From: an uncultured Lachnospiraceae bacterium
Lineage (GTDB): Bacteria > Bacillota > Clostridia > Lachnospirales > Lachnospiraceae
Direction of reading: 5' to 3'
Assembly: GCA_951800685.1 (NCBI GenBank)
Contig: CATOJY010000025.1
Coordinates: 1-49,795, forward strand
DNA length: 49,795 bases
In this document: one piece after another, positions 1-8,103 of the stretch
Layout of the letters: each line of letters opens with the position of its first letter
Numbering within the stretch: position 1 is the stretch's first letter
The notes under the pieces: model-generated
Seen by the model: only the letters and a program-made list of their open reading frames with translations
What the model was told of the DNA's origin: nothing
The model's database searches: none
Made by a program: the position numbers and the translations under genes

Positions 1-111
1 TGAGATATCCCAGAAAGTAAGACCCCTTGAAGACGACGAGGTAGATAGGCTGAAGGTGGAAGTGCAGCAATGCATGGAGCTGATTAGTACTAATCGGTCG
101 AGGGCTTAACC
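1..111 (+). rRNA. 23S ribosomal RNA, 3' end (partial)
   Basis: The first 111 bases match the conserved 3' end of bacterial 23S rRNA, including the segment ending GGTCGAGGGCTTAACC. The gene begins outside the window. The usual 5S gene does not follow: the next 240 bases hold two hairpins and then tRNA-Asn. The 3' boundary is set by analogy with other Firmicutes and may be off by a few bases. Confidence 0.95.
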
Positions 112-139
112 ATGAAGTAAATCCTTACGGATTAACTTC

Positions 140-212
140 GGAAGAATCATAAATGATTCTTCCAGGGAAGTGAAGAGAAGTTCTAAGGTTCTAAAAAACA
201 GAACCTAAGAAC
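140..212 (+). other. Two hairpins in the 23S-tRNA spacer
   Basis: Two inverted repeats follow the 23S end. The first has 10-bp arms (140-149 and 154-163, loop TAAA). The second has 13-bp arms with one mismatch (180-192 and 200-212). Neither is followed by a T-run, so they look like rRNA processing stems rather than terminators. That role is inferred. I found no 5S-like sequence between 112 and 349. Confidence 0.5.
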
Positions 213-349
213 ATCCAAAGCTTTCTTTAAGAGAATAAAGGATAGGAAAAGTAAGACCTTAACAGGGTTACTTATAGAAAGTTCATTGTAGAAAGATCAT
301 CAGGTTCGGTTTTGAGGGTATGTCCCTTATAAGAAGAAGATCAGAATAA

Positions 350-421
350 TCCTCGATAGCTCAATGGTAGAGCACGCGGCTGTTAACCGCGGGGTTGTAG
401 GTTCGAGCCCTACTCGGGGAG
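350..421 (+). tRNA. tRNA-Asn (GTT anticodon)
   Basis: A full cloverleaf can be drawn. The acceptor stem TCCTCGA pairs with TCGGGGA with discriminator G, the D-arm contains GCTCAATGGTAGAGC, the anticodon arm shows CTGTTAA with anticodon GTT, and the T-arm carries GGTTCGAGCC. CCA is not encoded. The gene lies 238 bases after the 23S end and before a terminator, so it is probably the last gene of the rRNA operon. Confidence 0.96.
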
Positions 422-445
422 TTGAACAAACGAATTGATGGATAG

Positions 446-475
446 ACTGTAAGCGTTGCTGCTTGCAGTTTTTTT
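446..475 (+). terminator. Rho-independent terminator of the rRNA-tRNA operon
   Basis: A 9-bp stem (446-454 with 461-469, one G-T pair) and a 6-base loop are followed directly by a run of seven T. It lies 25 bases after tRNA-Asn and fits as the operon terminator. Confidence 0.85.
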
Positions 476-618
476 GTTTTCAGACTATTGGAGCGGGGAG
501 CGTTAACAAAAGAGGCGGGGTTTCTGCTTGTTTCTTACATAAATTCGTGATAATATTAAGGCAATAAGTTACATGGTTTGCTTAAGATAGACTATGGAAT
601 TGTAAACGGGGAAGGGAA

Positions 619-3201
619 ATGAAAGACAACCAGAACAGAAGAAAGATAGATAAAGGAGTCACTTTATTTCTTTCTATTATTTTAGTATTTTCTATTTTAG
701 GAGCAGTGGTATTTTCTGTGTCAAGGAAGATCTCTTTTGAGATGTCTGCTTCGGCAGTCCAGAACTTGAATGAAACGTTGGATTTGATTAAATGTACAAT
801 AGAAGCAATTTTAAATAAGGAGGCGGAGTTTCAGCAGTTGATGGCACAGGAAATTGCTGTGGCAGAAGATCCGGAGAGTCGTATACGTTCTTACAATGGA
901 AGTCAGAGCATGGCAAAGGTTTCCTTGATATTGAAAGGAAATACAGAAGGAATTTCTAGTACGGGAGAAATTTTTACAGAAGAAGAGTTGGATTTTTCGG
1001 CTGGCGGAATGGTGAATGATGTAGAAATTTCCCAATCTTACCTGAATTATATGGGGACATGGGCTTATAGCATGAAATGTCCTGTTGTTAAGGATGGGGA
1101 GGAGATTGCAACTCTCTATGTGGAGTATATCTATGATTCTCTGGATAAATCGCTTCCGAATGGTTTCTATGACAAAAAAGCGATGCTTTATATTATGGAT
1201 GCTGAGACGGAACGTCTTGTTTTGAAACCGAAAGGAATGGGGCAAAGAGATGCAGGGCATCTAAATCTACAGGATTTCTATCGGGCGAATGATATTCAAG
1301 AAGAAGACCTTCTGGCAGAGGTGACAGCAGGGCTGAAAAATGGGAAGAATATCATGTTTGAGCATGATATTCGTGGAAAAGAAGCGTTGAATTATATGTG
1401 GTCTGTGAACGGCGGGACGATTTATCTGATTGGTTATGTGCCAATTACTGCAATCCAGCAGGAAGGTACAACAGTAAATCAGAATATTTTTATTGTTGTT
1501 GCTGTGATGCTGATCGCTTTTTTCCTATGCTGCATATTATATTATATCAGCCAAAGACAACAGAATAAGATCAGGAAAGAACAGGAAGAGGAACGCGAAA
1601 TTCATAACAGACAGCTGGCAGAGGCACTACAGGCAGCACAGCTGGCAAGTAATTCTAAGACTATGTTCTTGTCGAATATGTCGCATGACATCCGTACACC
1701 AATGAATGCGGTGCTGGGATTTACAACATTGCTTGACAGAGATGCGGAGAATGCGGATAAGGTAAGAGAATATACAAAGAAAATTAAGGCCTCAGGAGAG
1801 CACTTGCTGGGATTGATTAATGATATTCTGGATGTTTCCAAAATTGAGAGTGGTAAAGTGGTGCTCACAGTAGAAGAATTCACCTTGAATGATCTGGTGT
1901 CATCTGTAGATGCGATTATTCGTCCTATGGCCAGGGCGAAAGATCAGAAGTTCTATGTAGAAGTAATGGGTGTGAAACATGAATATTTGATGGGAGACGA
2001 GACCAGGATTAATCAGGTGCTGATTAATCTTCTCTCCAATGCAGTAAAATATACGCCGACAGGTGGTAATATCTGGCTTCGTATCATTGGGTTGAAACAG
2101 CGTTCCAATCAGTTTGAGCATATTAGGATTGAAGTGGAAGATGACGGCTATGGTATGACGCCGGAATATCTGAAAACAGTTTTTGATGCTTTTACCAGGG
2201 CTGAGAACAGTACGACGAATAAAGTACAGGGTACAGGTCTTGGTATGGCGATCACGAAAAATATCGTAGAGCTTATGGGTGGCACTATAGATGTTTCCAG
2301 TATCGTTAATCAGGGAAGTATCTTCCGGGTTGAATTGGAATTCCGGGTGCCAGAAGAACAGATGGATAAACAGTTCTGGAAGAACAGTGGGATTTCCCAC
2401 ATGCTGTTGGTGGACGGTAATGTACAGAATGGAAATAACGTGCAGGAACTCATGCAGGAAATGGGCGTGATAGTGGATACTGTGCAGAGTGCAGAGGCGG
2501 CGCTTGGGTTGATCCAGGATGCTGGCGTTGGAGAGAATGCATACCAGGTAATTTTGTTAGATTGGGATAGTTTAAATAGAGATCTGTCAGAGACAGTGGA
2601 AAGAATCAAGAAAACACTGCCTAATGTATTGCTTTTGCTTCTACAGGGCTATGAGGAAGAAGACACAGAAGAGTCTAGCATTCAAGAGATAGAAGTCATG
2701 CAGAAGCCGTTTTTTGTATCAGCCTTGAAAGAGAAAGTCATCAAGCTGCAGAATGGCGGGAAAGAAGAGGATGGCAATCGTGATGTGGAAAGCGGTAACC
2801 TGGAAGGGATGCATTTTCTGGCAGCTGAGGATAATGAGATTAATGCGGAGATCTTGCGGGAAATTTTAGCGATAGAGAATGCTAGTTGTGAGATTGTTGA
2901 GAATGGTCAGCAGGCTGTAGAAAGATTTGCAGAATCCAAAGCCGGGGAATTCGATGCGATTTTGATGGATGTGCAGATGCCAGTGATGAATGGTTATGAA
3001 GCGACGAAAGCAATTAGAGCATTGGATAGAGAAGATGCTGTTACAATTCCGATCATTGCGATGACAGCGAATGCTTTTGCAGAAGATGAGAAAGAGGCAC
3101 TGCAGGCAGGCATGAATGTACATTTGGCGAAACCGATTAATGTGACGTTATTAAAGCAGATTATAAAACAGTATGTAACAAATAAGGAGACAAGGAAATA
3201 G
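619..3201 (+). CDS. Membrane-bound hybrid sensor histidine kinase
   Basis: The 860-residue protein begins with a membrane segment (about 14-35) and an extracellular sensor region of about 250 residues. A second membrane helix (about 290-312) and a short coiled coil follow. The HisKA phosphoacceptor is His356 in SHDIRTPMNA. The HATPase domain shows the N box (INQVLINLLSNAVKYTP), DDGYGM and GTGLGMAI. A receiver-like domain (about 593-712) is degenerate. The last receiver (about 733-855) is complete, with phosphoacceptor Asp784 in LMDVQMP. There is no DNA-binding output domain, so the phosphoryl group probably goes to a separate partner. A GGGGAAGGG ribosome site precedes ATG 619. The next gene, 92 bases on, is a binding lipoprotein that may present the ligand (inference). 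Confidence 0.9.
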   Translation: MKDNQNRRKIDKGVTLFLSIILVFSILGAVVFSVSRKISFEMSASAVQNLNETLDLIKCTIEAILNKEAEFQQLMAQEIAVAEDPESRIRSYNGSQSMAKVSLILKGNTEGISSTGEIFTEEELDFSAGGMVNDVEISQSYLNYMGTWAYSMKCPVVKDGEEIATLYVEYIYDSLDKSLPNGFYDKKAMLYIMDAETERLVLKPKGMGQRDAGHLNLQDFYRANDIQEEDLLAEVTAGLKNGKNIMFEHDIRGKEALNYMWSVNGGTIYLIGYVPITAIQQEGTTVNQNIFIVVAVMLIAFFLCCILYYISQRQQNKIRKEQEEEREIHNRQLAEALQAAQLASNSKTMFLSNMSHDIRTPMNAVLGFTTLLDRDAENADKVREYTKKIKASGEHLLGLINDILDVSKIESGKVVLTVEEFTLNDLVSSVDAIIRPMARAKDQKFYVEVMGVKHEYLMGDETRINQVLINLLSNAVKYTPTGGNIWLRIIGLKQRSNQFEHIRIEVEDDGYGMTPEYLKTVFDAFTRAENSTTNKVQGTGLGMAITKNIVELMGGTIDVSSIVNQGSIFRVELEFRVPEEQMDKQFWKNSGISHMLLVDGNVQNGNNVQELMQEMGVIVDTVQSAEAALGLIQDAGVGENAYQVILLDWDSLNRDLSETVERIKKTLPNVLLLLLQGYEEEDTEESSIQEIEVMQKPFFVSALKEKVIKLQNGGKEEDGNRDVESGNLEGMHFLAAEDNEINAEILREILAIENASCEIVENGQQAVERFAESKAGEFDAILMDVQMPVMNGYEATKAIRALDREDAVTIPIIAMTANAFAEDEKEALQAGMNVHLAKPINVTLLKQIIKQYVTNKETRK

Positions 3202-3292
3202 TTGTTATGTTGGAAGGAATGGCTTGCAGAAGAAGAAATAGTGGAGGGAAAGAATCGTGAAATAGATCTAAAGGTATAAAAGGAGTACGGAT

Positions 3293-4609
3293 ATGAAAAG
3301 GGGAACAAGAAAGAATATCATAAAGATGTCCACAGTAAGTCTGACAGTAGCAATAACACTTGTACTGTCAGCCTGTAGCGATAAAGAATCTGGCAGAAGT
3401 TTAATCATTGAGGAGGAAGGAGAAAAACGGGTTGTTAATTTTTACACCCCAATGGAGAAAACAGAAGTAGATAGTGTTAATGTTGCGAGGAGTGCGACAG
3501 ATAAAACAGTGATCATGGCAGAGGAGAAGCTGGGTCTAACAGTAAATTATGTGACCTATACAGCAGAGGATTATCAAGATAAAACTTATGACGATGTGGC
3601 GTTTGACAGAGCGCGCAACAATATGGATGATATTTATCTGCTGAATCCCGATGTGATTAAAACATTGGGGGAAGAAGGAAAGCTGATGGATTTATCTGGG
3701 CTTTCATGTGCGGCGAACTTAAGAGATGTGGTTAAGACAGCGAATGTGGTGGATGGAAAGTTGGTTGCGATTCCTCAGGAAGTGGTAGCCTATGGTCTCT
3801 TTATTAATAAAGATATTTTTGACAGATACGACCTTTCCCTGCCAGAGACACCTGAAGAATTTCTGGAGTGCTGCAGGGTGCTTAAAGAAAACGGAATTGA
3901 AACGCCGGTTGGTGCCAATAGATGGTGGCTTGAGACATTTGTTTTGGCACAGGCTTATGCAGATCTGTACAATGGGGGAAATACGGAAGCAGAAATTGCA
4001 GCGTTAAACAGTGGAGAAAGTAAATACAGTGATTATATGCGTCCTGGTTTTGAATTTTTACAGGTAATGATAGAGGAAGGCTATATTGATGCACAGAAAG
4101 CGTATGTAAGTGAGGCAATAGAGGGGGAAGGTGCAGATTTTATGTCTCAGAAAACCCCGATCGTGATGGCTTATTGGGGAGCAGCGAATTCGGATACGGC
4201 TTATGGAAATCCGGATTTTGAGATGGTGGTAATTGGATTTCCCAGCAGCAGAGGGCAGATGCCAGTTATGCCTATGACAGGGCTTAGCATTGGGGCGCAG
4301 GCTAAGCATGCGGAGGATGCGATGAAGACATTGGATATCATGTTATCTGATGAGGCGCTCCAGACTTATGCGGAAACCAATAAAGTAATTTCACCATCTA
4401 AGAACGTGGCGGTAGAATGTATACCGGCGTTAAAACCTTTGAATGATAGAATACAGGAGAATGTCTATGTCCTTGGAGCCAATGCAAGTATGAAACTGGA
4501 GCAATGGGGTAATACCTGTCTTGTCGTGCGTAAATTGTTGAACGGTGCTACAGTAGATGAGTGTATGGCAGAATTTGACAGGCTGCAGGAAGAAACACTA
4601 GATCAATAA
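3293..4609 (+). CDS. Extracellular solute-binding lipoprotein (family 1-like), no permease nearby
   Basis: The 438-residue protein starts with a lipoprotein signal peptide whose lipobox LSAC places the acylated cysteine at Cys28. The rest has the layout of sugar-type ABC binding proteins, with segments such as LVAIPQEVVAYGLFINKDIF and EAMKTLDIMLSDEAL-like C-terminal helices. No ABC permease or ATPase follows; instead a tRNA promoter comes next. Sitting just behind a hybrid kinase on the same strand, it may act as a periplasm-side ligand presenter for that kinase rather than in transport; this is inference. The ribosome site AAAAGGAG precedes ATG 3293. Confidence 0.85.
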   Translation: MKRGTRKNIIKMSTVSLTVAITLVLSACSDKESGRSLIIEEEGEKRVVNFYTPMEKTEVDSVNVARSATDKTVIMAEEKLGLTVNYVTYTAEDYQDKTYDDVAFDRARNNMDDIYLLNPDVIKTLGEEGKLMDLSGLSCAANLRDVVKTANVVDGKLVAIPQEVVAYGLFINKDIFDRYDLSLPETPEEFLECCRVLKENGIETPVGANRWWLETFVLAQAYADLYNGGNTEAEIAALNSGESKYSDYMRPGFEFLQVMIEEGYIDAQKAYVSEAIEGEGADFMSQKTPIVMAYWGAANSDTAYGNPDFEMVVIGFPSSRGQMPVMPMTGLSIGAQAKHAEDAMKTLDIMLSDEALQTYAETNKVISPSKNVAVECIPALKPLNDRIQENVYVLGANASMKLEQWGNTCLVVRKLLNGATVDECMAEFDRLQEETLDQ

Positions 4610-4642
4610 TTAAAAAAGATAATTAAAAAAATCATTTTTTTC

Positions 4643-4671
4643 TTGCCAAACAGATAGAAACATGGTATCAT
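4643..4671 (+). promoter_or_regulatory. Sigma-A promoter for tRNA-Glu/tRNA-Cys
   Basis: TTGCCA (4643-4648) and TATCAT (4666-4671) are separated by 17 bases and lie 41 bases before tRNA-Glu. The match to the housekeeping consensus is good. Confidence 0.7.
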
Positions 4672-4712
4672 GTTTTTTGTTGAGATTGCTTGTTGGGCAA
4701 TTGAAAAATGAA

Positions 4713-4784
4713 GGCTCCATGGTCAAGCGGTTAAGACATCGCCCTTTCACGGCGGTAACACGGGTTCGATTCCCGTTGGAGTCA
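4713..4784 (+). tRNA. tRNA-Glu (TTC anticodon)
   Basis: The acceptor stem GGCTCCA pairs with TGGAGTC, with discriminator A. The anticodon loop CCTTTCAC gives TTC and the T-arm carries GGTTCGATTCC. CCA is not encoded. It is co-transcribed with tRNA-Cys, 31 bases downstream. Confidence 0.96.
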
Positions 4785-4815
4785 TTACTGAATCATTTAC
4801 ATTTGATTAATATAA

Positions 4816-4887
4816 GGCGCAGTAGCCAAGCGGTAAGGCGTGGGTCTGCAACACCCTGATTCACCGGTTCAAATCCGGTCTGCGCCT
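4816..4887 (+). tRNA. tRNA-Cys (GCA anticodon)
   Basis: The acceptor stem GGCGCAG pairs with CTGCGCC, with discriminator T. The anticodon loop GTCTGCAAC gives GCA and the T-arm has GGTTCAAATCC. A terminator follows within 4 bases. The accessory island with a recombinase fragment begins about 160 bases further on. Confidence 0.96.
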
Positions 4888-4890
4888 CTC

Positions 4891-4916
4891 AAAACCCCGA
4901 AAAATCGGGGTTTTTT
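4891..4916 (+). terminator. Rho-independent terminator after tRNA-Cys
   Basis: A perfect 10-bp stem (4891-4900 with 4905-4914), loop AAAA and a T-run. The A-rich 5' arm could make it work on the minus strand as well, where the recombinase fragment points toward it. Confidence 0.9.
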
Positions 4917-5044
4917 GTTACCCTTTTTTCAATATCTTTTCAGACCGAAGCCTCCGTTCTTCTTTGTTATTTTTTCTAAAATTCATTTTTTCACAAGCAT
5001 CGTTTCAGACCGTTCAAAATCAAATAAAATCTTTTCATAAGGTG

Positions 5045-5386
5045 CTACTGAGGTGGAAAGGCATAGGTCTTAATAATGATCTTGCAATGCTCGCCCGGCA
5101 GTTCGGCTACTGCTTTTATATCCTGATGACTTGATATTTTACTAAGTAACCTTGCTGCAAAGGGGTATCTCAGTGTGCGAGTGCGATAATGGGGGAGTCC
5201 GCATCTGCGTAAAATTCTGTTAAGAGATTCCTGTATGTTCTGGCTGGTAGGGAAATTGCCGGTTTTGGTGCAGACGATTAAGTCATCCCTGATTTGATGC
5301 TGACTATACGTATTTAACATGATATTCAGGCATTTTAAGGCTTTCTGATTTAGAGGGATTACCCTGTTGTCCGTTTCGCCATATAT
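5045..5386 (-). pseudogene. Tyrosine recombinase (phage integrase family), C-terminal fragment
   Basis: On the minus strand an open frame without a usable start (5386 to 5045) reads like the catalytic half of a tyrosine recombinase. It shows TDNRVIPLN, then LRRCGLPHYRTRTLRYPFAARLL in the place of the usual HDLRHTFATRLL block, then DIKAVAELPGEH and IKTYAFP containing the candidate catalytic Tyr. The first His of the HxLR motif is missing and the LGH motif is distorted. The N-terminal domain is absent. It is a decayed fragment and probably a scar of the element that brought the island in beside tRNA-Cys (inference). Confidence 0.75.
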
Positions 5387-5638
5387 TCATGTATTTGATA
5401 ATCTTGATAAAGTTCACCATCAAATGGAAGAAGACCTACTGATTCAGATTTTGTTGGGATGTAATGAAGCAGATTGTAGCACATGTGTTGTTTATACGTG
5501 GGTGCTGTTTGCGCTATATTATACGGTAAAACCAATGATCAGTTATGCAGTATATTCATAAATAATGCAGGAAGATTTGGAGAATACGCAACTTTGACAC
5601 ATCTCTTTGGTACAATAAACATATTGGAGGTTTGTGGG

Positions 5639-6220
5639 ACGAATGTTTTAATTGTAGAAGATGATGAATCTATTGCAAATTTAGTAAAGATAAACCTGAC
5701 GGCGGAAGGATACCACTGTACCTGTGCTTATGATGGAAAAGCAGGAGCGGATTATCTGGAAAAAGAGGTTTTTGATTTGATTCTGTTAGATATTATGCTG
5801 CCAGAGATTGATGGGTATGAACTGCTGGAATATATCAAATCTTTTGGGACACCTGTGATTTTTATGACAGCAAAAGGCATCGTAAAGGATCGTATTCACG
5901 GACTGAAGCTGGGGGCGGATGACTATATCGTAAAACCATTCCAGATAGGGGAACTGATTGCCCGTGTAGAGGCGTTGGTTCGAAGGTATGGGAAGATCAA
6001 TAAAAAGCTTTCTTTTGAAGATGTGGAGATTGACATGGCATCGAGGATGGTTACGAAATCAGGGGAAATGGTGGAACTGACATTTAAGGAATTTGACCTG
6101 CTGGTGGAACTGGTGCAGAACAAAGGGGTTGCTCTATACCGTGACAGACTGTATGAAAAGATACAGCGGAAGCACTTGATAGTCAGAATGAGGCATTGGA
6201 GAAGCAGAATGTTGAATTAA
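5639..6220 (+). pseudogene. OmpR-type response regulator, start codon lost and C-terminus truncated
   Basis: The frame reads NVLIVEDDESIANLVKINL, with a receiver domain (phosphoacceptor Asp in ILLDIMLPEIDGYE, Lys in DYIVKPF) and the first part of a winged-helix domain (ELTFKEFDLLVELVQNKG). After LYEKI, near 6157, similarity stops and an unrelated tail follows, so the recognition helix and wing are missing. A GGAGG site at 5626-5630 is followed 8 bases later by ACG (5639) exactly where homologues have ATG. No in-frame ATG or GTG fits. The gene is therefore damaged at both ends. In another frame, 6160-6240 encodes an unassigned coiled-coil-like peptide, suggesting a recombination junction. Confidence 0.8.
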
Positions 6221-6228
6221 AATTTGGA

Positions 6229-6257
6229 TTGAACATATAACGATTTCGTGATATGAT
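6229..6257 (+). promoter_or_regulatory. Promoter of the restriction-modification operon
   Basis: TTGAAC (6229-6234), a 17-base spacer and TATGAT (6252-6257) lie 29 bases before the XRE gene. The XRE protein may bind here to control the operon, which is inference from other restriction-modification controller proteins. Confidence 0.7.
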
Positions 6258-6285
6258 TTGAAAAGAATTAGCAAGGAGATATGTA

Positions 6286-6513
6286 ATGGCAGTCACATAT
6301 AACAAACTATGGAAATTATTACAAGAAAAAAATATGAAAAAAATTGAGATGCAGAGAAAAGCTGGAATCAGTGGCAACATTCTTGCGCGGATGGGAAGAA
6401 ATGAATATATTTCGATGGAAAGTGTTGAAAAAATATGTTGTGTATTACAATGCGGTGCAGATGATATTTTAGATTTTGTAAATGGGGATTCGGTAGAGAG
6501 TGAGGATCAATAG
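6286..6513 (+). CDS. XRE/Cro-type transcriptional regulator (possible R-M controller)
   Basis: The 75-residue protein is almost wholly one helix-turn-helix domain. It has the pattern LWKLLQEKNMKKIEMQRKAGIS, then NILARMGRNEYISMESVEKICCVLQCGADDIL, typical of small Cro-like regulators. The ribosome site AAGGAG precedes ATG 6286. Its stop codon abuts the ATG of the methyltransferase gene, so the two are translationally linked. Position suggests a controller of the restriction-modification operon; its target site is not known. Confidence 0.85.
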   Translation: MAVTYNKLWKLLQEKNMKKIEMQRKAGISGNILARMGRNEYISMESVEKICCVLQCGADDILDFVNGDSVESEDQ

Positions 6514-8103
6514 ATGGGAAATAAGTTAGAACTGACATGGTATGGCAAGGAGGAGCCATTAAAAATTGAACCTCGCTTGTTGATTGAAAATGTGAAGTTG
6601 TCATATGGATGTGATAATGATGGAATAACAGATAACATGCTTATTCATGGAGATAATCTGCTGGCGTTAAAGGCATTGGAAAAAGAATATACTGCGAAGA
6701 TAAAATGTATTTATATTGATCCGCCGTATAATACAGGTAGCGCTTTTGAACATTATGATGATAACATGGAGCACAGCAAATGGCTCAGCCTGATCAGACC
6801 AAGGATTGAAATTTTACGAAAGCTTCTTAAAGAAGATGGAAGTCTTTGGATTAGTATAGATGATGATGAACAGGCATATTTAAAAGTGTTATGTGATGAA
6901 ATTTTTGGAAGAAAAAATTTTGTAACATCTGTGGTATGGCAAAAAAGAACATCTCCGGATATGAGAGCAGCCATAAGTGATGCGCATGATTATATTTTGG
7001 TATATGCGAAAGATAAGGAAAAGTTTAAAGAGATAAGAAATAAATTGCCATTAAGTGAAGAACAGGCAAAAAATTATAAAAATCCGGATAATGACCCAAG
7101 AGGACCATGGACTTCTACAGACTGTACTGCACAGGCAGGACATGGGACAGCAAGTCAGTTTTATACATTTGTTACACCTGCCGGACGTGAAATTACTTTG
7201 CCAGACAGTTTGTGTTGGAGATTTACAAAGGAAAGGCTTGAAGAGGAAATAGCAGCGGGCAGGATTTGGTTAGGAAAAGATGGAAAGGGAGTACCAAGAA
7301 AAAAGACATATTTATCTGAGAGTAGTGGGGTTACGCCATGGACATGGTGGACAAACAAAGAGGTAGGTCATAATCAGGAAGCTAAAAAAGAAAACAATGC
7401 AATTTTTGGAAGTAGCAATGCATTTACGACTCCGAAGCCTGAACGATTAATTGAAAGAATTATTAACATTGCCACAAATCAGGGAGATATCGTATTAGAC
7501 AGTTTTCTTGGTTCAGGGACTACCGCGGCAGTTGCTCATAAAATGAGAAGATGCTGGATAGGTATTGAAATGGGAGAACACGCATTCACACATTGCAAGG
7601 TGCGATTGGATAAAGTGATAGATGGAAAGGACGAGGGAGGAATAACACAGGCTGTAAATTGGCAGGGTGGCAGCGGTTATCATTTCTATGAACTTGCACC
7701 GTCATTGATTGTGGATGATATGTTCGGCGAAAAAGTTATCAATCCTGAATATAATGCCGATATGCTGGCAGCGACAGTTGCACTGCATGAGGGATTTACC
7801 TATCAGCCGGACGAGAGCATATTTTGGAAACAGTCTAAAGGAAATGAAGATTCATTCCTTTATGTAACAACAAAGCATATAACTGGTGCATACATAGATT
7901 TTATAAGGGATATGATGACAGACAGTGAATATCTGATTATTGCGTGCCGCTCTTATGACAGAGGAATAGAGAAGTCTTATAGAAACATTACGGTCAAGAA
8001 AATACCGCAGATGCTCCTTTCAAAATGTGAGTTTGGAAGGGAAAATTATAACTTAAACATTATACACCCATTGGAGTATGACGAGGAGGATTGTGATGAG
8101 TGA
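6514..8103 (+). CDS. mod: Type III restriction-modification DNA methyltransferase (Mod)
   Basis: The 529-residue protein has the order of a beta-class amino-methyltransferase. The catalytic DPPY (residues 69-72, in YIDPPYNTGSAF) comes first and the AdoMet-binding FLGSG (from residue 331, in DSFLGSGTTAAVAHKM) comes later. The region between (about 150-300) is the likely target-recognition part. Mod of type III systems methylates adenine in an asymmetric site and forms a complex with Res. Its end overlaps the res start by 8 bases. Because res is frameshifted, Mod probably acts now as an orphan methyltransferase (inference). I saw no simple-sequence repeat that would suggest phase variation. Confidence 0.9.
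   Translation: MGNKLELTWYGKEEPLKIEPRLLIENVKLSYGCDNDGITDNMLIHGDNLLALKALEKEYTAKIKCIYIDPPYNTGSAFEHYDDNMEHSKWLSLIRPRIEILRKLLKEDGSLWISIDDDEQAYLKVLCDEIFGRKNFVTSVVWQKRTSPDMRAAISDAHDYILVYAKDKEKFKEIRNKLPLSEEQAKNYKNPDNDPRGPWTSTDCTAQAGHGTASQFYTFVTPAGREITLPDSLCWRFTKERLEEEIAAGRIWLGKDGKGVPRKKTYLSESSGVTPWTWWTNKEVGHNQEAKKENNAIFGSSNAFTTPKPERLIERIINIATNQGDIVLDSFLGSGTTAAVAHKMRRCWIGIEMGEHAFTHCKVRLDKVIDGKDEGGITQAVNWQGGSGYHFYELAPSLIVDDMFGEKVINPEYNADMLAATVALHEGFTYQPDESIFWKQSKGNEDSFLYVTTKHITGAYIDFIRDMMTDSEYLIIACRSYDRGIEKSYRNITVKKIPQMLLSKCEFGRENYNLNIIHPLEYDEEDCDE

Noticed and set aside
4662..5040. Two short open frames running across tRNA-Glu and tRNA-Cys
   Set aside because: They are read through tRNA genes and a terminator.
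5367..5561. 64-codon open frame before the damaged response regulator
   Set aside because: No ribosome site, unusual composition and no family; it overlaps the recombinase fragment.
5594..5616. TTGACA followed by TACAAT as promoter of the damaged regulator
   Set aside because: The spacer is only 11 bases, too short for a sigma-A promoter.
6514..8103. Phase variation of mod
   Set aside because: I looked for tandem simple repeats in the gene and its leader and saw none.
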